A stretch of DNA of 33,896 nucleotides from Candidatus Peregrinibacteria bacterium (GTDB taxonomy: Bacteria; Patescibacteriota; Gracilibacteria; UBA1369; LOWO2-01-FULL-3), in the NCBI GenBank assembly GCA_016206505.1, contig JACQRJ010000064.1, forward strand, positions 1 through 33,896, in the 5' to 3' direction. Position numbers and translations under genes: made by a program. Of the stretch, positions 7,951-14,991 are shown in pieces (the first letter of the stretch is position 1; every line of letters starts with the position of its first letter). The notes below the pieces were generated by a model that saw nothing but the letters and a program-made list of their open reading frames with translations, ran no database searches and was not told the origin of the DNA.

Positions 7951-8841
7951 TTATACGCCCAGTTCGCCCCAATTGAGCTTTGACCTGAGCATGCGGTAGT
8001 ATCTGTTGCCGGTACGGAGGATATAAGCGTGTCTGGTGCTTTTTCGGATTTTGATTTTGTCGCCGTATTCCAAAGAAACCAGATCCTGGCCGTCTATCGT
8101 TAAACCAAGTTGTGTTCTTTCTTTGAGACGCTCGGTTTCTATGGTGATTTCCAATTGTTTTTTGTCGGGTATGACAATAGAGCGCATGGAGAGTGATGCG
8201 GGACAAATCGGAGTTACCGTGATGCTTTGAATATAGGGATGCACAATTGGTCCACCGGCGGAAAGCGAATGAGCGGTCGAACCGGTGGGAGTGGCTACAA
8301 TCAGACCATCGGCTTTGATTTGCACCAATTTGCGATGATCGACTGAAAGATCCATGGTGATAAGACGGGCAAAGGCTCCCTGATTGATTACGGCATCGTT
8401 TAGAGACAAGAAGCTTTGGAGCTTTTTATTGTTGCGATAAATAGTAACCCGCAGCATTGAACGCTTATCAATGTGATATTTGCCGTCAAAAATCTTATTG
8501 AGATTTTCAAAAAGTTTTTCAGGTGTGGATTCTGTGAGAAAACCGAGATTGCCGAAATTGACCGGCAATATGTAAACTTTTTTGCGCGGAAGTTTGCGTG
8601 CGGTTTTTAAGACGGTGCCGTCGCCGCCAAAAATAAGAATCAGATCGGAACGTTGCAAAACCTGCTCGCGAGTGCAGCCTTTTTCATTGTTATTCAGCGC
8701 TTTGCAGGAGGCTTCGTCAAAAATGATTTCTTTTTTATGTTTATTTAAATAATTTACAAGCTTTTTAAGAGTTGGGGTGTGATGCGTGATATTGCTTTTG
8801 CAGATCAATCCGACTTTTTGGAAGGAAAGTTTTGGCGACAT
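7951..8841 (-). CDS. nadK: NAD kinase
   Basis: Phosphorylates NAD to NADP, the only route to NADP. Hallmarks are LIFGGDGTVLKTAR (the GGDG motif), VNFGNLGFLTE, SLNDAVI and DGLIVATPTGSTAHSLSAGGPIV. The length of 296 residues is standard. It is transcribed towards the MNT gene and ends 34 nt from it. An extended -10 (TGG-TAAAAT on the minus strand, 8848-8856) ends 6 nt before the ATG, predicting a leaderless mRNA. NADPH could feed glutamate dehydrogenase and biosynthesis, but no operon link exists. Confidence 0.95.
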   Translation of the reverse strand: MSPKLSFQKVGLICKSNITHHTPTLKKLVNYLNKHKKEIIFDEASCKALNNNEKGCTREQVLQRSDLILIFGGDGTVLKTARKLPRKKVYILPVNFGNLGFLTESTPEKLFENLNKIFDGKYHIDKRSMLRVTIYRNNKKLQSFLSLNDAVINQGAFARLITMDLSVDHRKLVQIKADGLIVATPTGSTAHSLSAGGPIVHPYIQSITVTPICPASLSMRSIVIPDKKQLEITIETERLKERTQLGLTIDGQDLVSLEYGDKIKIRKSTRHAYILRTGNRYYRMLRSKLNWGELGV

Positions 8842-8847
8842 GGTTAT

Positions 8848-8856
8848 ATTTTACCA
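8848..8856 (-). promoter_or_regulatory. Extended -10 of nadK, leaderless spacing
   Basis: On the minus strand this reads TGG-TAAAAT followed by six nucleotides and the nadK ATG, so transcription probably begins at the start codon. Confidence 0.5.
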
Positions 8857-8960
8857 TAAAAATGGCATTTTTTTAATGGGTGCTTGGTTGGGAGATTTTG
8901 TGCCAGGTTTCTTGACTTATTCTGCGATTATGCTACATTTTGCCAAAATAAATTTTTTTT

Positions 8961-9452
8961 ATGCCTTATGAAGAGATTTTAGATCTTTTGGCGGCTTCCG
9001 GTGATGATCTGTTTACCAAGGCTTTTAGGGAAGTTGGGATTGTGGAATATGTTCAGGGTCGTACAATGGCGGGAAAAAAGCTTAATGGATGGTTGACAGA
9101 GGGTGGTTATGGTGGAGAGGTTGCAGTTAACGACCATGATCCCGCCGCTCCAAGTTATGCAGGTGCAACAATTTTTTCCAACGGTTTTCAGTTTCGTATT
9201 TGTTCGAAGGGCGCCGTTTGTCCTCTACCTGCAAATCTGGCCGGATTTCTCGCAGGCCTTGGCTGTACGGATTGCATGTTTTCGGGTCAGGGGCATGTTT
9301 TAAATATTAATGTACCTTTTGAAGTGATGGAGCCTGAGATGAAGTCTGTTCAGGATGGGCCTATTGATCCCGGCGTTCGAAGAATGATTGATGATATGCG
9401 TAGTCGTCAGAGTGGCATCATAGAAAAGACCTGCTATAATTGTCTTCCATAA
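8961..9452 (+). CDS. Unknown protein with CxxxxxC, CxxC and C-terminal CYNC motifs
   Basis: I do not recognise this 163-residue protein. It lacks a signal peptide and membrane segments. A helical start (YEEILDLLAASGDDLFTKAF) precedes a Gly-rich middle and a section with paired cysteines (CSKGAVC, CTDC). The protein ends in CYNCLP, so six cysteines could bind metal or form disulfides. The stretch PSYAGATIFSNGFQFRIC looks like beta strands. The last 19 nt overlap the convergent glycosyltransferase gene. A TTGACT at about 8912 and TATGCT/TACATT boxes upstream could form its promoter. Translation in the other frames is broken, and the ORF is bounded by a plausible promoter, so I consider it real. 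Confidence 0.65.
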   Translation: MPYEEILDLLAASGDDLFTKAFREVGIVEYVQGRTMAGKKLNGWLTEGGYGGEVAVNDHDPAAPSYAGATIFSNGFQFRICSKGAVCPLPANLAGFLAGLGCTDCMFSGQGHVLNINVPFEVMEPEMKSVQDGPIDPGVRRMIDDMRSRQSGIIEKTCYNCLP

Positions 9453-10540
9453 GCGAGGAGATTATAAAAAGACTTCGCCGCGGCCTGCCAGGAGAATTTC
9501 TGAGACTGTTTGAGTCCTTGGAAGTGTAGTGTTTCGCACAAGCTTTGATCCGAGGCGGCTTTTTGCATTTTGTGTGCGATTTCTACAGTATCTTTCGGAT
9601 CAAAAAGCAAAGCGGCATCTACCACAACTTCTGGAATCGAGCTTGTATTTGAGGCCAAAACAGGGCAGCCGCATTGCATGGCCTCCACCAATGGTATGCC
9701 GAAGCCTTCGTAGAGAGACGGAAAAATAAGCGCCTGCGAAAGATTGTAAAGGTTTTGCAAACTGTTTTCGGTGAGATAACCGAGGATGTGAACGTGTCCA
9801 TCTAAGCGTTGCTCTTTGATTTTTGCCAATATTTCGTTGTAGTGTCGCGTTTTTTGGCCGACGATTATCAAATGCCAGCCTGGATTTTTATAGAAAAATA
9901 TTTTGAAAGCTTCGATTAGCCGGATGTAATTTTTGCGAGGCAAAAGGGTGCCGACAGAAAGAAAAAAGTTTTTGGGCAAGGCGGTTTTGACAATAAAATC
10001 ATACAACTTTGTCTTATCGAGTGGCTTGAAGTTTTGCGAAGCGGCAGGATAGATAACTTCGACTTTGTCCTCTGCGAATGAAAATTTTTTGAGCAAGTCG
10101 CGTTTTGTATTTTGCGAAACTGCCAGGACTTTCCAGGCTTTTTTGAGAGCTTTTTTAAGATAAAATCTTTCAATGATCGTGGCTTTTTTGTTGTGAGATT
10201 TTGCATGTAGGAAAGCCACAAGATCGTGAACGGTGAAAATCGATTTTATTTCCTTCTTTAGAATTGCGGGGATGATGTAGCTCGTGGGAGAAAAGAAAAT
10301 ATCGACTTTTTCTTTGGCGGCATCTTTGGCCACTTTTCTGTGCCAAAAGAAGCTTTTAGCAGCTACTTGTCGCATTTCGGCATTTTTGTATTGTTCAAAA
10401 CCTGGAATTTTGTCTTTTGTATAAAGGATGTAATGATTTTTTGTGTCGAGGGTAAGCAGGCTTTGCACAAGATTGAAGGTGTAATATCCCTTTCCGGCCT
10501 TCTCGCCGCCCGCTTCACGAATGTCTATCCCGATTTTCAT
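9434..10540 (-). CDS. Glycosyltransferase family 4 (GT-B fold)
   Basis: A retaining GT4-type glycosyltransferase that would transfer a sugar from a nucleotide donor to a cell-envelope acceptor. The N-terminal half starts with MKIGIDIRE and a Gly-rich loop (GGEKAGKGYY). The C-terminal donor-binding half has FFLSVGTLLPRKNY, ALIFPSLYEGFGIPLVEAM with the E-x7-E motif, and CGCPVLASNTSSIPEV. The 368-residue length is normal. It stands alone on the minus strand, so the acceptor cannot be inferred from neighbours. Its extended -10 (TGT-TATAAT at 10547-10555) ends 6 nt before the ATG, which suggests a leaderless mRNA. Confidence 0.92.
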   Translation of the reverse strand: MKIGIDIREAGGEKAGKGYYTFNLVQSLLTLDTKNHYILYTKDKIPGFEQYKNAEMRQVAAKSFFWHRKVAKDAAKEKVDIFFSPTSYIIPAILKKEIKSIFTVHDLVAFLHAKSHNKKATIIERFYLKKALKKAWKVLAVSQNTKRDLLKKFSFAEDKVEVIYPAASQNFKPLDKTKLYDFIVKTALPKNFFLSVGTLLPRKNYIRLIEAFKIFFYKNPGWHLIIVGQKTRHYNEILAKIKEQRLDGHVHILGYLTENSLQNLYNLSQALIFPSLYEGFGIPLVEAMQCGCPVLASNTSSIPEVVVDAALLFDPKDTVEIAHKMQKAASDQSLCETLHFQGLKQSQKFSWQAAAKSFYNLLAYGRQL

Positions 10541-10546
10541 AACTTG

Positions 10547-10555
10547 ATTATAACA
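10547..10555 (-). promoter_or_regulatory. Extended -10 of the GT4 gene, leaderless spacing
   Basis: The minus strand reads TGT-TATAAT, then six nucleotides, then the ATG at 10540. This is a consensus extended -10 in the leaderless position. Confidence 0.6.
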
Positions 10556-10604
10556 CTGAATTTGCGATATGCTTTGCGAGTGAAGTGATTAATCCGATTT
10601 AAAT

Positions 10605-11186
10605 ATGTCCGATTCCTTGAAAAACAGGTTTAAAAAGATGCCTTCAAACAAAAAAATGATTTTGGTGTGCTCATTTTTAACTGTTATTTCACTTTTTATG
10701 CCGTGGTATTCCGATATTGACCAATTCAAAACCGGAGACGGTTTTTTGGGAATTACAGGCCCATTGTATATGGCTGGGATTTTGATTTTGATTTTAAATG
10801 TTGCTTCGCTGGGACTTGTGGCGATGGAGTTTTTTGACAAGCCGGAACCAAAATTGCCTATTTCCACTAAACAATTTCATATTTTGTCCGGCAGCATTTC
10901 CACCGTGCTGCTTGTTTTGATGTTATCTGTTTATTTTCATCCGAAATTTGGAATTAATTTGACCAATAAAAGTGCGGAATTTGGAATGATTTTAGGATTT
11001 ATCGGGATGGCGGGAGTGATTTTTGGAGCTTTGATGAAGCAAAAAACAGTTACCGGACCGAAAATTGAAATAGATTTTGAAGATAGAGTGCAAAAAAGCG
11101 TAGAAACATCCGGGAGGATACCGACAATCGAAGAATTAACGCGCGAAATTAATAAAACCAGTGACTTAAATATCCATGACAGATAA
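10605..11186 (+). CDS. Four-helix membrane protein of unknown function
   Basis: No family recognised. Hydrophobic helices lie at about residues 18-38 (ILVCSFLTVISLFMPWY), 48-75 (GPLYMAGILILILNVASLG), 93-110 (STVLLVLMLSVYF) and 124-145 (FGMILGFIGMAGVIFGALM). The C-terminal 45 residues are soluble and charged, with a segment (ETSGRIPTIEELTREIN) that looks helical and cytoplasmic. The MPWY motif after helix 1 is common in small membrane proteins of unknown role. It overlaps the following zinc ribbon gene by 11 nt, implying translational coupling and possibly a joint function. Confidence 0.75.
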   Translation: MSDSLKNRFKKMPSNKKMILVCSFLTVISLFMPWYSDIDQFKTGDGFLGITGPLYMAGILILILNVASLGLVAMEFFDKPEPKLPISTKQFHILSGSISTVLLVLMLSVYFHPKFGINLTNKSAEFGMILGFIGMAGVIFGALMKQKTVTGPKIEIDFEDRVQKSVETSGRIPTIEELTREINKTSDLNIHDR

Positions 11187-11424
11187 TACAGAAACGGAAG
11201 AAATAATATTTTTCTGCAAAGATTGCCAGGAAATCGTAAAAACGAACCGATGCGGGCGCAAATACGTTTATACCTGTGATAAATGCGGCACAAAAAATGT
11301 GGCGTTCGGGACAAAAAAAAGTATTTATTCATTTTTCAGGCTCGAGGATGAAGCGAAAAGTGATAAAAAGGCGACTTTGCAGGATATGAAGTCAAAGTCC
11401 AGAGCGCCGACGGAACTGGCCTGA
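11176..11424 (+). CDS. Small zinc-ribbon protein
   Basis: An 82-residue protein whose first half carries CKDC, then a lone Cys (RCGRKY) and CDKC, giving a four-cysteine zinc ribbon with one extra Cys. FFCKDCQEIV begins at about residue 12. The second half is charged and probably disordered. It could be a nucleic-acid-binding or protein-interaction module; nothing more specific is visible. The start overlaps the upstream membrane protein gene by 11 nt. The TGA stop abuts a half copy of the 11-20 kb palindromic repeat. Confidence 0.75.
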   Translation: MTDNTETEEIIFFCKDCQEIVKTNRCGRKYVYTCDKCGTKNVAFGTKKSIYSFFRLEDEAKSDKKATLQDMKSKSRAPTELA

Positions 11425-11463
11425 AGGAACCTCTGAGAAATGTGCACTGTTACGTCAACTGCG
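11425..11463 (+). repeat. Half copy (G) of the nested palindrome family
   Basis: This stretch begins right after the zinc-ribbon stop codon with AGGAACCTCTGAGAAAT and continues with GTTACGTCAACTGCGAG. It aligns with the left part of copy B (16806 onward), but no complementary right half follows. It looks like a deleted or solo end. The 11-bp repeat array begins immediately after it. Confidence 0.55.
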
Positions 11464-11465
11464 AG

Positions 11466-11509
11466 ATTTTAGAAAAATTTTAAGAAAATTTTAGGAATAT
11501 TTTAAGATT
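11466..11509 (+). promoter_or_regulatory. Four tandem 11-bp direct repeats upstream of recA
   Basis: Four contiguous 11-nt units read ATTTTAGAAAA, ATTTTAAGAAA, ATTTTAGGAAT and ATTTTAAGATT. One repeat per helical turn is the usual spacing of OmpR/PhoB-family response-regulator sites and of phased A-tracts. The first 29 nt or so recur exactly upstream of dprA in the same orientation relative to the gene. The array ends 53 nt before the recA -35. Confidence 0.6.
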
Positions 11510-11562
11510 GATTGCTAGAATGTGTCTTGTTCAAGCTTTTTAATTGCAATTTAAAAAATCTA

Positions 11563-11591
11563 TTGACGGTGAGCGTACGCTCACCTATACT
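11563..11591 (+). promoter_or_regulatory. recA promoter with embedded 18-bp palindromic operator
   Basis: TTGACG (11563-11568), a 17-nt spacer and TATACT (11586-11591) form a near-consensus sigma-70-type promoter. The spacer is almost wholly occupied by the perfect palindrome GGTGAGCGTACGCTCACC (11568-11585). Its GAGC-GTAC-GCTC core resembles the Gram-positive LexA box GAAC-N4-GTTC with both arms changed symmetrically. A repressor here would block RNA polymerase, as expected for SOS control of recA. Confidence 0.75.
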
Positions 11592-11611
11592 CGAATCAAT
11601 TATTATCTAAG

Positions 11612-11730
11612 GAAGCTCTGAAAATCGATGGAATGCAATGAGGCAACGAGCTTACGCTCAAACCGTATGCGCTATACGGTGCGAAGTAAGCGAGGAAGGC
11701 GACGCAACATTACGCGATTTTCAGAGCTTC
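11612..11730 (+). repeat. Nested palindrome copy A in the recA leader
   Basis: The 16-nt outer arms GAAGCTCTGAAAATCG and CGATTTTCAGAGCTTC are perfectly complementary. Inside lie GCTTAC/GTAAGC and the apex ACCGTAT-GCGCT-ATACGGT (11662-11680). The whole 119-nt unit lies between the recA promoter and the recA ATG, so the recA mRNA would begin with a large hairpin. It ends 15 nt before the start codon. The internal sequence is nearly identical to copy B in the reverse orientation. Confidence 0.85.
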
Positions 11731-11745
11731 TATAACCCCAAAACT

Positions 11746-12795
11746 ATGACAGAGAAGGATGAAAAAAAGAAAGCTATAGAACTTGCTATGGCTCAAATAG
11801 AAAAGAATTTTGGTAAAGGTGCCATTATGCAGATGGGCGACATGGCCCGAGTGCCGATAGAGACAATACCTACCGGATCTCTTTCTCTGGATATTGCGCT
11901 CGGCGGAGGAATTCCGAGAGGCAGAATTGTTGAAATCTATGGTCCGGAAAGCTCCGGCAAGACTACTTTGAGTTTGCATATTTTGGCTGAGGCGCAGAAA
12001 AAAGGCGGCATTGTTGCCTTTGTGGATGCCGAGCATGCGCTTGATCCGGAATACGCAAAAAGAATAGGTGTAAAAGTGGAGGATCTGCTTTTGTCGCAGC
12101 CGGACAGTGGAGAGCAGGCTTTGGAAATCGTGGAAACATTGGTGCGCAGCAATGCGGTGGACGTGATTGTGATAGATAGTGTGGCGGCATTGACTCCACG
12201 GGCGGAAATCGAAGGTGATATGGGAGACAGCCACATGGGTTTGCAGGCGAGACTGATGAGTCAGGCCCTTCGTAAGATTACGGCGGTTGTTTCGAAATCA
12301 AAGACTACAGTGATCTTTTTGAATCAGTTGCGTATGAAGATCGGCGTGATGTTTGGCAATCCGGAAACTACTACAGGAGGGCAGGCTTTGAAGTTTTATT
12401 CTTCAATAAGAATGGACATCAGGGCGGCTACCAAAATTCAGGATTTAACTACCGAAGATAAAGAAATGGTCGGCACCAGGGCGAGAGTGAAGATTGTAAA
12501 AAATAAAATCGCTCCGCCATTTAAGACTGCAGAATTCGACATTATGTATAACAAAGGTATTTCTTTTGAAGGTGATTTGATTGATCTCGCTGCAAAATAC
12601 AATGTTTTGAGAAAGTCCGGTGCCTTTTACAGCTATGGCGACACAAAATTGGGACAAGGTAGAGAAAATTGCAAATTGGCCTTGAGTGAAAATAAAAAAT
12701 TGCTGGATGCAATTACGAAAGATGTGAAAACTTTGGTTTATGGTTCGCCAAAAGAAAAAGAAGAGACTATTAAAAAAATGCCGGCAAATGCCTAG
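11746..12795 (+). CDS. recA: Recombinase A
   Basis: The central homologous-recombination ATPase and SOS co-protease. The Walker A motif [10 protein letters not shown] lies at about residue 65. [34 protein letters not shown], the L1/L2 DNA-binding loops (around [14 protein letters not shown] and [16 protein letters not shown]) and KNKIAPPFK are all present. I start it at the ATG at 11746 ([15 protein letters not shown]), giving 349 residues, the usual size. The ORF track extends 36 codons upstream, but that extension is read from palindromic copy A. The gene overlaps recX by 8 nt and probably forms an operon with it. Likely SOS control comes from the palindrome in its promoter. Confidence 0.97.
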   Translation: MTEKDEKKKAIELAMAQIEKNFGKGAIMQMGDMARVPIETIPTGSLSLDIALGGGIPRGRIVEIYGPESSGKTTLSLHILAEAQKKGGIVAFVDAEHALDPEYAKRIGVKVEDLLLSQPDSGEQALEIVETLVRSNAVDVIVIDSVAALTPRAEIEGDMGDSHMGLQARLMSQALRKITAVVSKSKTTVIFLNQLRMKIGVMFGNPETTTGGQALKFYSSIRMDIRAATKIQDLTTEDKEMVGTRARVKIVKNKIAPPFKTAEFDIMYNKGISFEGDLIDLAAKYNVLRKSGAFYSYGDTKLGQGRENCKLALSENKKLLDAITKDVKTLVYGSPKEKEETIKKMPANA

Positions 12796-13654
12796 GAAAC
12801 TTCTGAAAATCGATGGAGTGCAAGGAGATGAGGAGCTTCCGCCGGAGCCGCCCGCCTTCGGCGGGCGGCGAGAAGGAAGCTACGAAATTGACGCAGCATT
12901 GCACGATTTGCAGAAGTTTCCAGACTATCAGGACTCTGCAAAAGCGTCAGATGCAAGGCGGCAGGAAAACCTCGACCGCAGTGTGCTGGCTTGCACAAGA
13001 GGATCGAGGTTTTCCGACAACGCAGCATGTGACACTTTTGCAAAGTCCTACTATGAAAAATTGATGCAATATGCTTTCCATATTCTGTCCAGAAAGAGGT
13101 ATACGGTGAAGGAAATGAGGCAAAAACTGGTTAAATATGTAGGCGGCATGCTGAAAAACGGTGCAATGCTAGGAAACAAGGAGGCTGTGCAGGAGCCGCC
13201 CGCCTTCGGCGGGCGGCGAGAAGAAAGCGGCACCGTTGACGAAGCAGTGTACCGTTTTCGACATGCCTCAAGAGAGATTCATGGCGCAAAACTCATTAAT
13301 GAGGGAGTTTTGCGCCTTGAGGAGCTTGGATATCTAAATGATGAATTATATGCGCGTGATTACCTGGCTCAAAGAATTAAATTAAGACCGAGGGGAAAGA
13401 TTTTGTTGAGAAAGGAGTTGATTTTGAAAGGAATTGATAAAGCGATTATTGAAAAAGGTATTTTTGATTCTGAAATTGATGAATTTGAATTGGCAAAGGA
13501 TCTGCTTCTGAAGAAGGTAAAAAAATTGGCAAAATACGATAAAAAGACGCAAAAATCCAAGGCTTATACCTTTTTAGCCTCAAGGGGATTTGGAAGAGAT
13601 GCTATTTACAGAGCAATGGAATCTTGTTACGATAACAATGCAAGCTGGGATTAA
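12788..13654 (+). CDS. recX: RecX, RecA modulator enlarged by three in-frame palindromic elements
   Basis: RecX binds and limits RecA filaments. Native segments are [19 protein letters not shown] (from about residue 90), [51 protein letters not shown] and [11 protein letters not shown], matching the three-helix repeats of the family. The ATG at 12788 overlaps recA and opens a 288-residue frame. Copies D and E account for about 85 N-terminal residues and copy F for 41 residues between the first and second helical repeats. Without them the protein would be about 162 residues, close to E. coli RecX at 166. Translation may alternatively begin at the ATG at 13064, which would leave only copy F inside the protein. 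All three insertions keep the frame open. Confidence 0.88.
   Translation: MPRKLLKIDGVQGDEELPPEPPAFGGRREGSYEIDAALHDLQKFPDYQDSAKASDARRQENLDRSVLACTRGSRFSDNAACDTFAKSYYEKLMQYAFHILSRKRYTVKEMRQKLVKYVGGMLKNGAMLGNKEAVQEPPAFGGRREESGTVDEAVYRFRHASREIHGAKLINEGVLRLEELGYLNDELYARDYLAQRIKLRPRGKILLRKELILKGIDKAIIEKGIFDSEIDEFELAKDLLLKKVKKLAKYDKKTQKSKAYTFLASRGFGRDAIYRAMESCYDNNASWD
12795..12921 (+). repeat. Nested palindrome copy D (recA-recX junction)
   Basis: The outer arms GGAAACTTCTGAAAATCG and CGATTTGCAGAAGTTTCC pair with one mismatch. The apex is a very stable GC hairpin, GCCGCCCGCC-TTC-GGCGGGCGGC (12847-12869). The first base is the G of the recA TAG stop. It is translated within the long recX frame and could also attenuate read-through from recA into recX. 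Confidence 0.85.
12931..13048 (+). repeat. Nested palindrome copy E (recX N-terminal region)
   Basis: The outer arms GGACTCTGCAAAAGCGTCA and TGACACTTTTGCAAAGTCC pair at 17 of 19 positions, the exceptions being C/T changes that still allow wobble. A perfect inner stem GGAAAACCTCGA/TCGAGGTTTTCC lies at 12964-12975 and 13004-13015. It starts 9 nt after copy D and is read in the recX frame. Confidence 0.82.
13145..13267 (+). repeat. Nested palindrome copy F inside recX
   Basis: This 123-nt unit (41 codons) has outer arms GGCATG-CTGAAAAACGGTGCA and TGTACCGTTTTCGACATGCC, pairing with few mismatches. Its apex and flanks share 32 identical nucleotides (13192-13223) with copy D (12844-12875). It interrupts RecX between its first and second helical repeats without breaking the frame. 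Confidence 0.82.
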
Positions 13655-13693
13655 TATTGATCCTGGTTTTTTTTAGATATTTAATTTCTTTTT

Positions 13694-14941
13694 ATGCAAT
13701 CACAATTTCTTGCGGCTATTAATCAACTCTGCGATGAAAAAAATATTCCCAGAGACAGAGTGATAGAAACTATCGAAGCGGCCTTGAGGGCTGCTTATCG
13801 CAAAGATTATGGCAATAAAAATCAGGTTATAGACGTAAAACTGGATGAGAAATCCGGTATTGCCACTGTTTATCAGGTTTATGATGTGGTGGAAAAAGTC
13901 GAGGATCCGGATATGCAAATGACTGCGGATCAGGCCAAGAAATATGATAAGAAAGCTAAAATTGGAGAACAGGTGAAGCTTGATGTAACACCAACAGATT
14001 ATGGCCGTATTGCGGCGCAGGCGGCTAAGCAGGTGATTATTCAAAAAATTCAGGATGCTGAACGCGATGTTTTGTATGAAACTTTCAAAGATCGTGAAAA
14101 TGAGCTTGTGAATGCTATAGTTCATCGTGTTGATGGTACAAATATTTATGTAAATCTGGATAATAAAACAACGACAAATTTGCCCTATGATCAGCAAATT
14201 CCCGGTGAAAAATATTATTCCGGGCAGAGAATAAAGCTGTATCTGGACAAAGTCGTAAAAACTACAAAGGGGCCGCAACTGCTTATCTCAAGAACCCATT
14301 CAAATCTCGTAAAGAAGCTTTTGGAATTGGAAATTCCGGAAATTAAATCCGGGCTTGTACACTTGAAGTCAATAGCGCGTGAGCCGGGTATAAGATGTAA
14401 AGTTGCCGTTCATTCAGATGATGAAAAAATTGATCCGATTGGGTCATGTGTAGGCCAAAAAGGCGTGCGTGTTCAAAATATCATGGAAGAGTTGAATGGC
14501 GAGCGCATTGATATTATTCAGTGGTCTACAGATATGGATGCGTATATTAAAACCGCTTTGGCACCTGCAAAAGTTTCCGTGATTAAGCTGGACGAACAGC
14601 AGAAGCGCGCAAAAGTCTATGTACAGCCGGATCAAAGACCTTTGGCTATTGGTAAACAGGGGCAAAATGTCCGATTAGCTTCGATTTTGACTGGTTGGGA
14701 AATTGATATTTTAGATATTAGTGACTATGAAGGAACCGTACCAAAAGCGGAAAAGAAGGAAGAAATCGCCAAGGTGGCCGATGTTGGTTTGAACGAAGCC
14801 ATTGTAAAGGCGTTGAGTGCCGCAAATTTGACTGAAGTGGCTCAGCTTAAGGGTTTGACAGCTAAAGATTTGATGGAAGTCGATGGTATTGATGAAAAAG
14901 CGGCAAAAGAAATCGTTGAAGCAGTGAAGAAGGTGGCATAA
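13694..14941 (+). CDS. nusA: Transcription termination/antitermination factor NusA
   Basis: Binds RNA polymerase and nascent RNA to control pausing and termination. The N-terminal domain (AINQLCDEKNIPRDRVIETIEAAL) is typical. It is followed by an S1 domain (about 130-200, VNAIVHRVDGTNIYVNLDN) and two KH domains (CKVAVHSDDEKIDPIGSCVGQKG, then RPLAIGKQGQNVRLASILTGWEIDI). A helix-hairpin-helix-like tail (about 365-415, LTAKDLMEVDGIDEKAAKEIV) resembles the C-terminal repeat seen in many NusA proteins. The 415-residue length fits. It sits 39 nt after recX and is likely in the same transcription unit or has a weak promoter of its own. The usual rimP and infB neighbours are absent here. Confidence 0.95.
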   Translation: MQSQFLAAINQLCDEKNIPRDRVIETIEAALRAAYRKDYGNKNQVIDVKLDEKSGIATVYQVYDVVEKVEDPDMQMTADQAKKYDKKAKIGEQVKLDVTPTDYGRIAAQAAKQVIIQKIQDAERDVLYETFKDRENELVNAIVHRVDGTNIYVNLDNKTTTNLPYDQQIPGEKYYSGQRIKLYLDKVVKTTKGPQLLISRTHSNLVKKLLELEIPEIKSGLVHLKSIAREPGIRCKVAVHSDDEKIDPIGSCVGQKGVRVQNIMEELNGERIDIIQWSTDMDAYIKTALAPAKVSVIKLDEQQKRAKVYVQPDQRPLAIGKQGQNVRLASILTGWEIDILDISDYEGTVPKAEKKEEIAKVADVGLNEAIVKALSAANLTEVAQLKGLTAKDLMEVDGIDEKAAKEIVEAVKKVA

Positions 14942-14953
14942 AGACCCGAAAAA

Positions 14954-14991
14954 TGCTATAATTGCGGGATATATTCGAACCGAAATATCCC
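14954..14991 (+). promoter_or_regulatory. pilB extended -10 and start-proximal hairpin
   Basis: TGC-TATAAT (14954-14962) is a consensus extended -10. It is followed by a palindrome from 14966 to 14991: GGGATATATTCG and CGAAATATCCC pair over 11 bp with one bulge and a 3-nt loop. The palindrome touches the ATG at 14992 and overlaps the predicted transcription start, so it may be a DNA operator or an RNA hairpin limiting initiation. Confidence 0.65.

Noticed and set aside
11638-11745. N-terminal extension of RecA in the ORF track
   Set aside because: It is read from palindromic copy A, RecA proteins normally begin near MTEKDEKKK, and the 349-residue form has the standard size. Kept only as a question under findings.
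12792-13064. Alternative ORFs on both strands at the recA-recX junction
   Set aside because: GC-rich palindromes open several frames at once; only the recX frame continues into a recognised protein.
14962-14991. TTG start of pilB
   Set aside because: The codon lies within the TATAAT -10 box, so it would not be transcribed; the ATG at 14992 fits.
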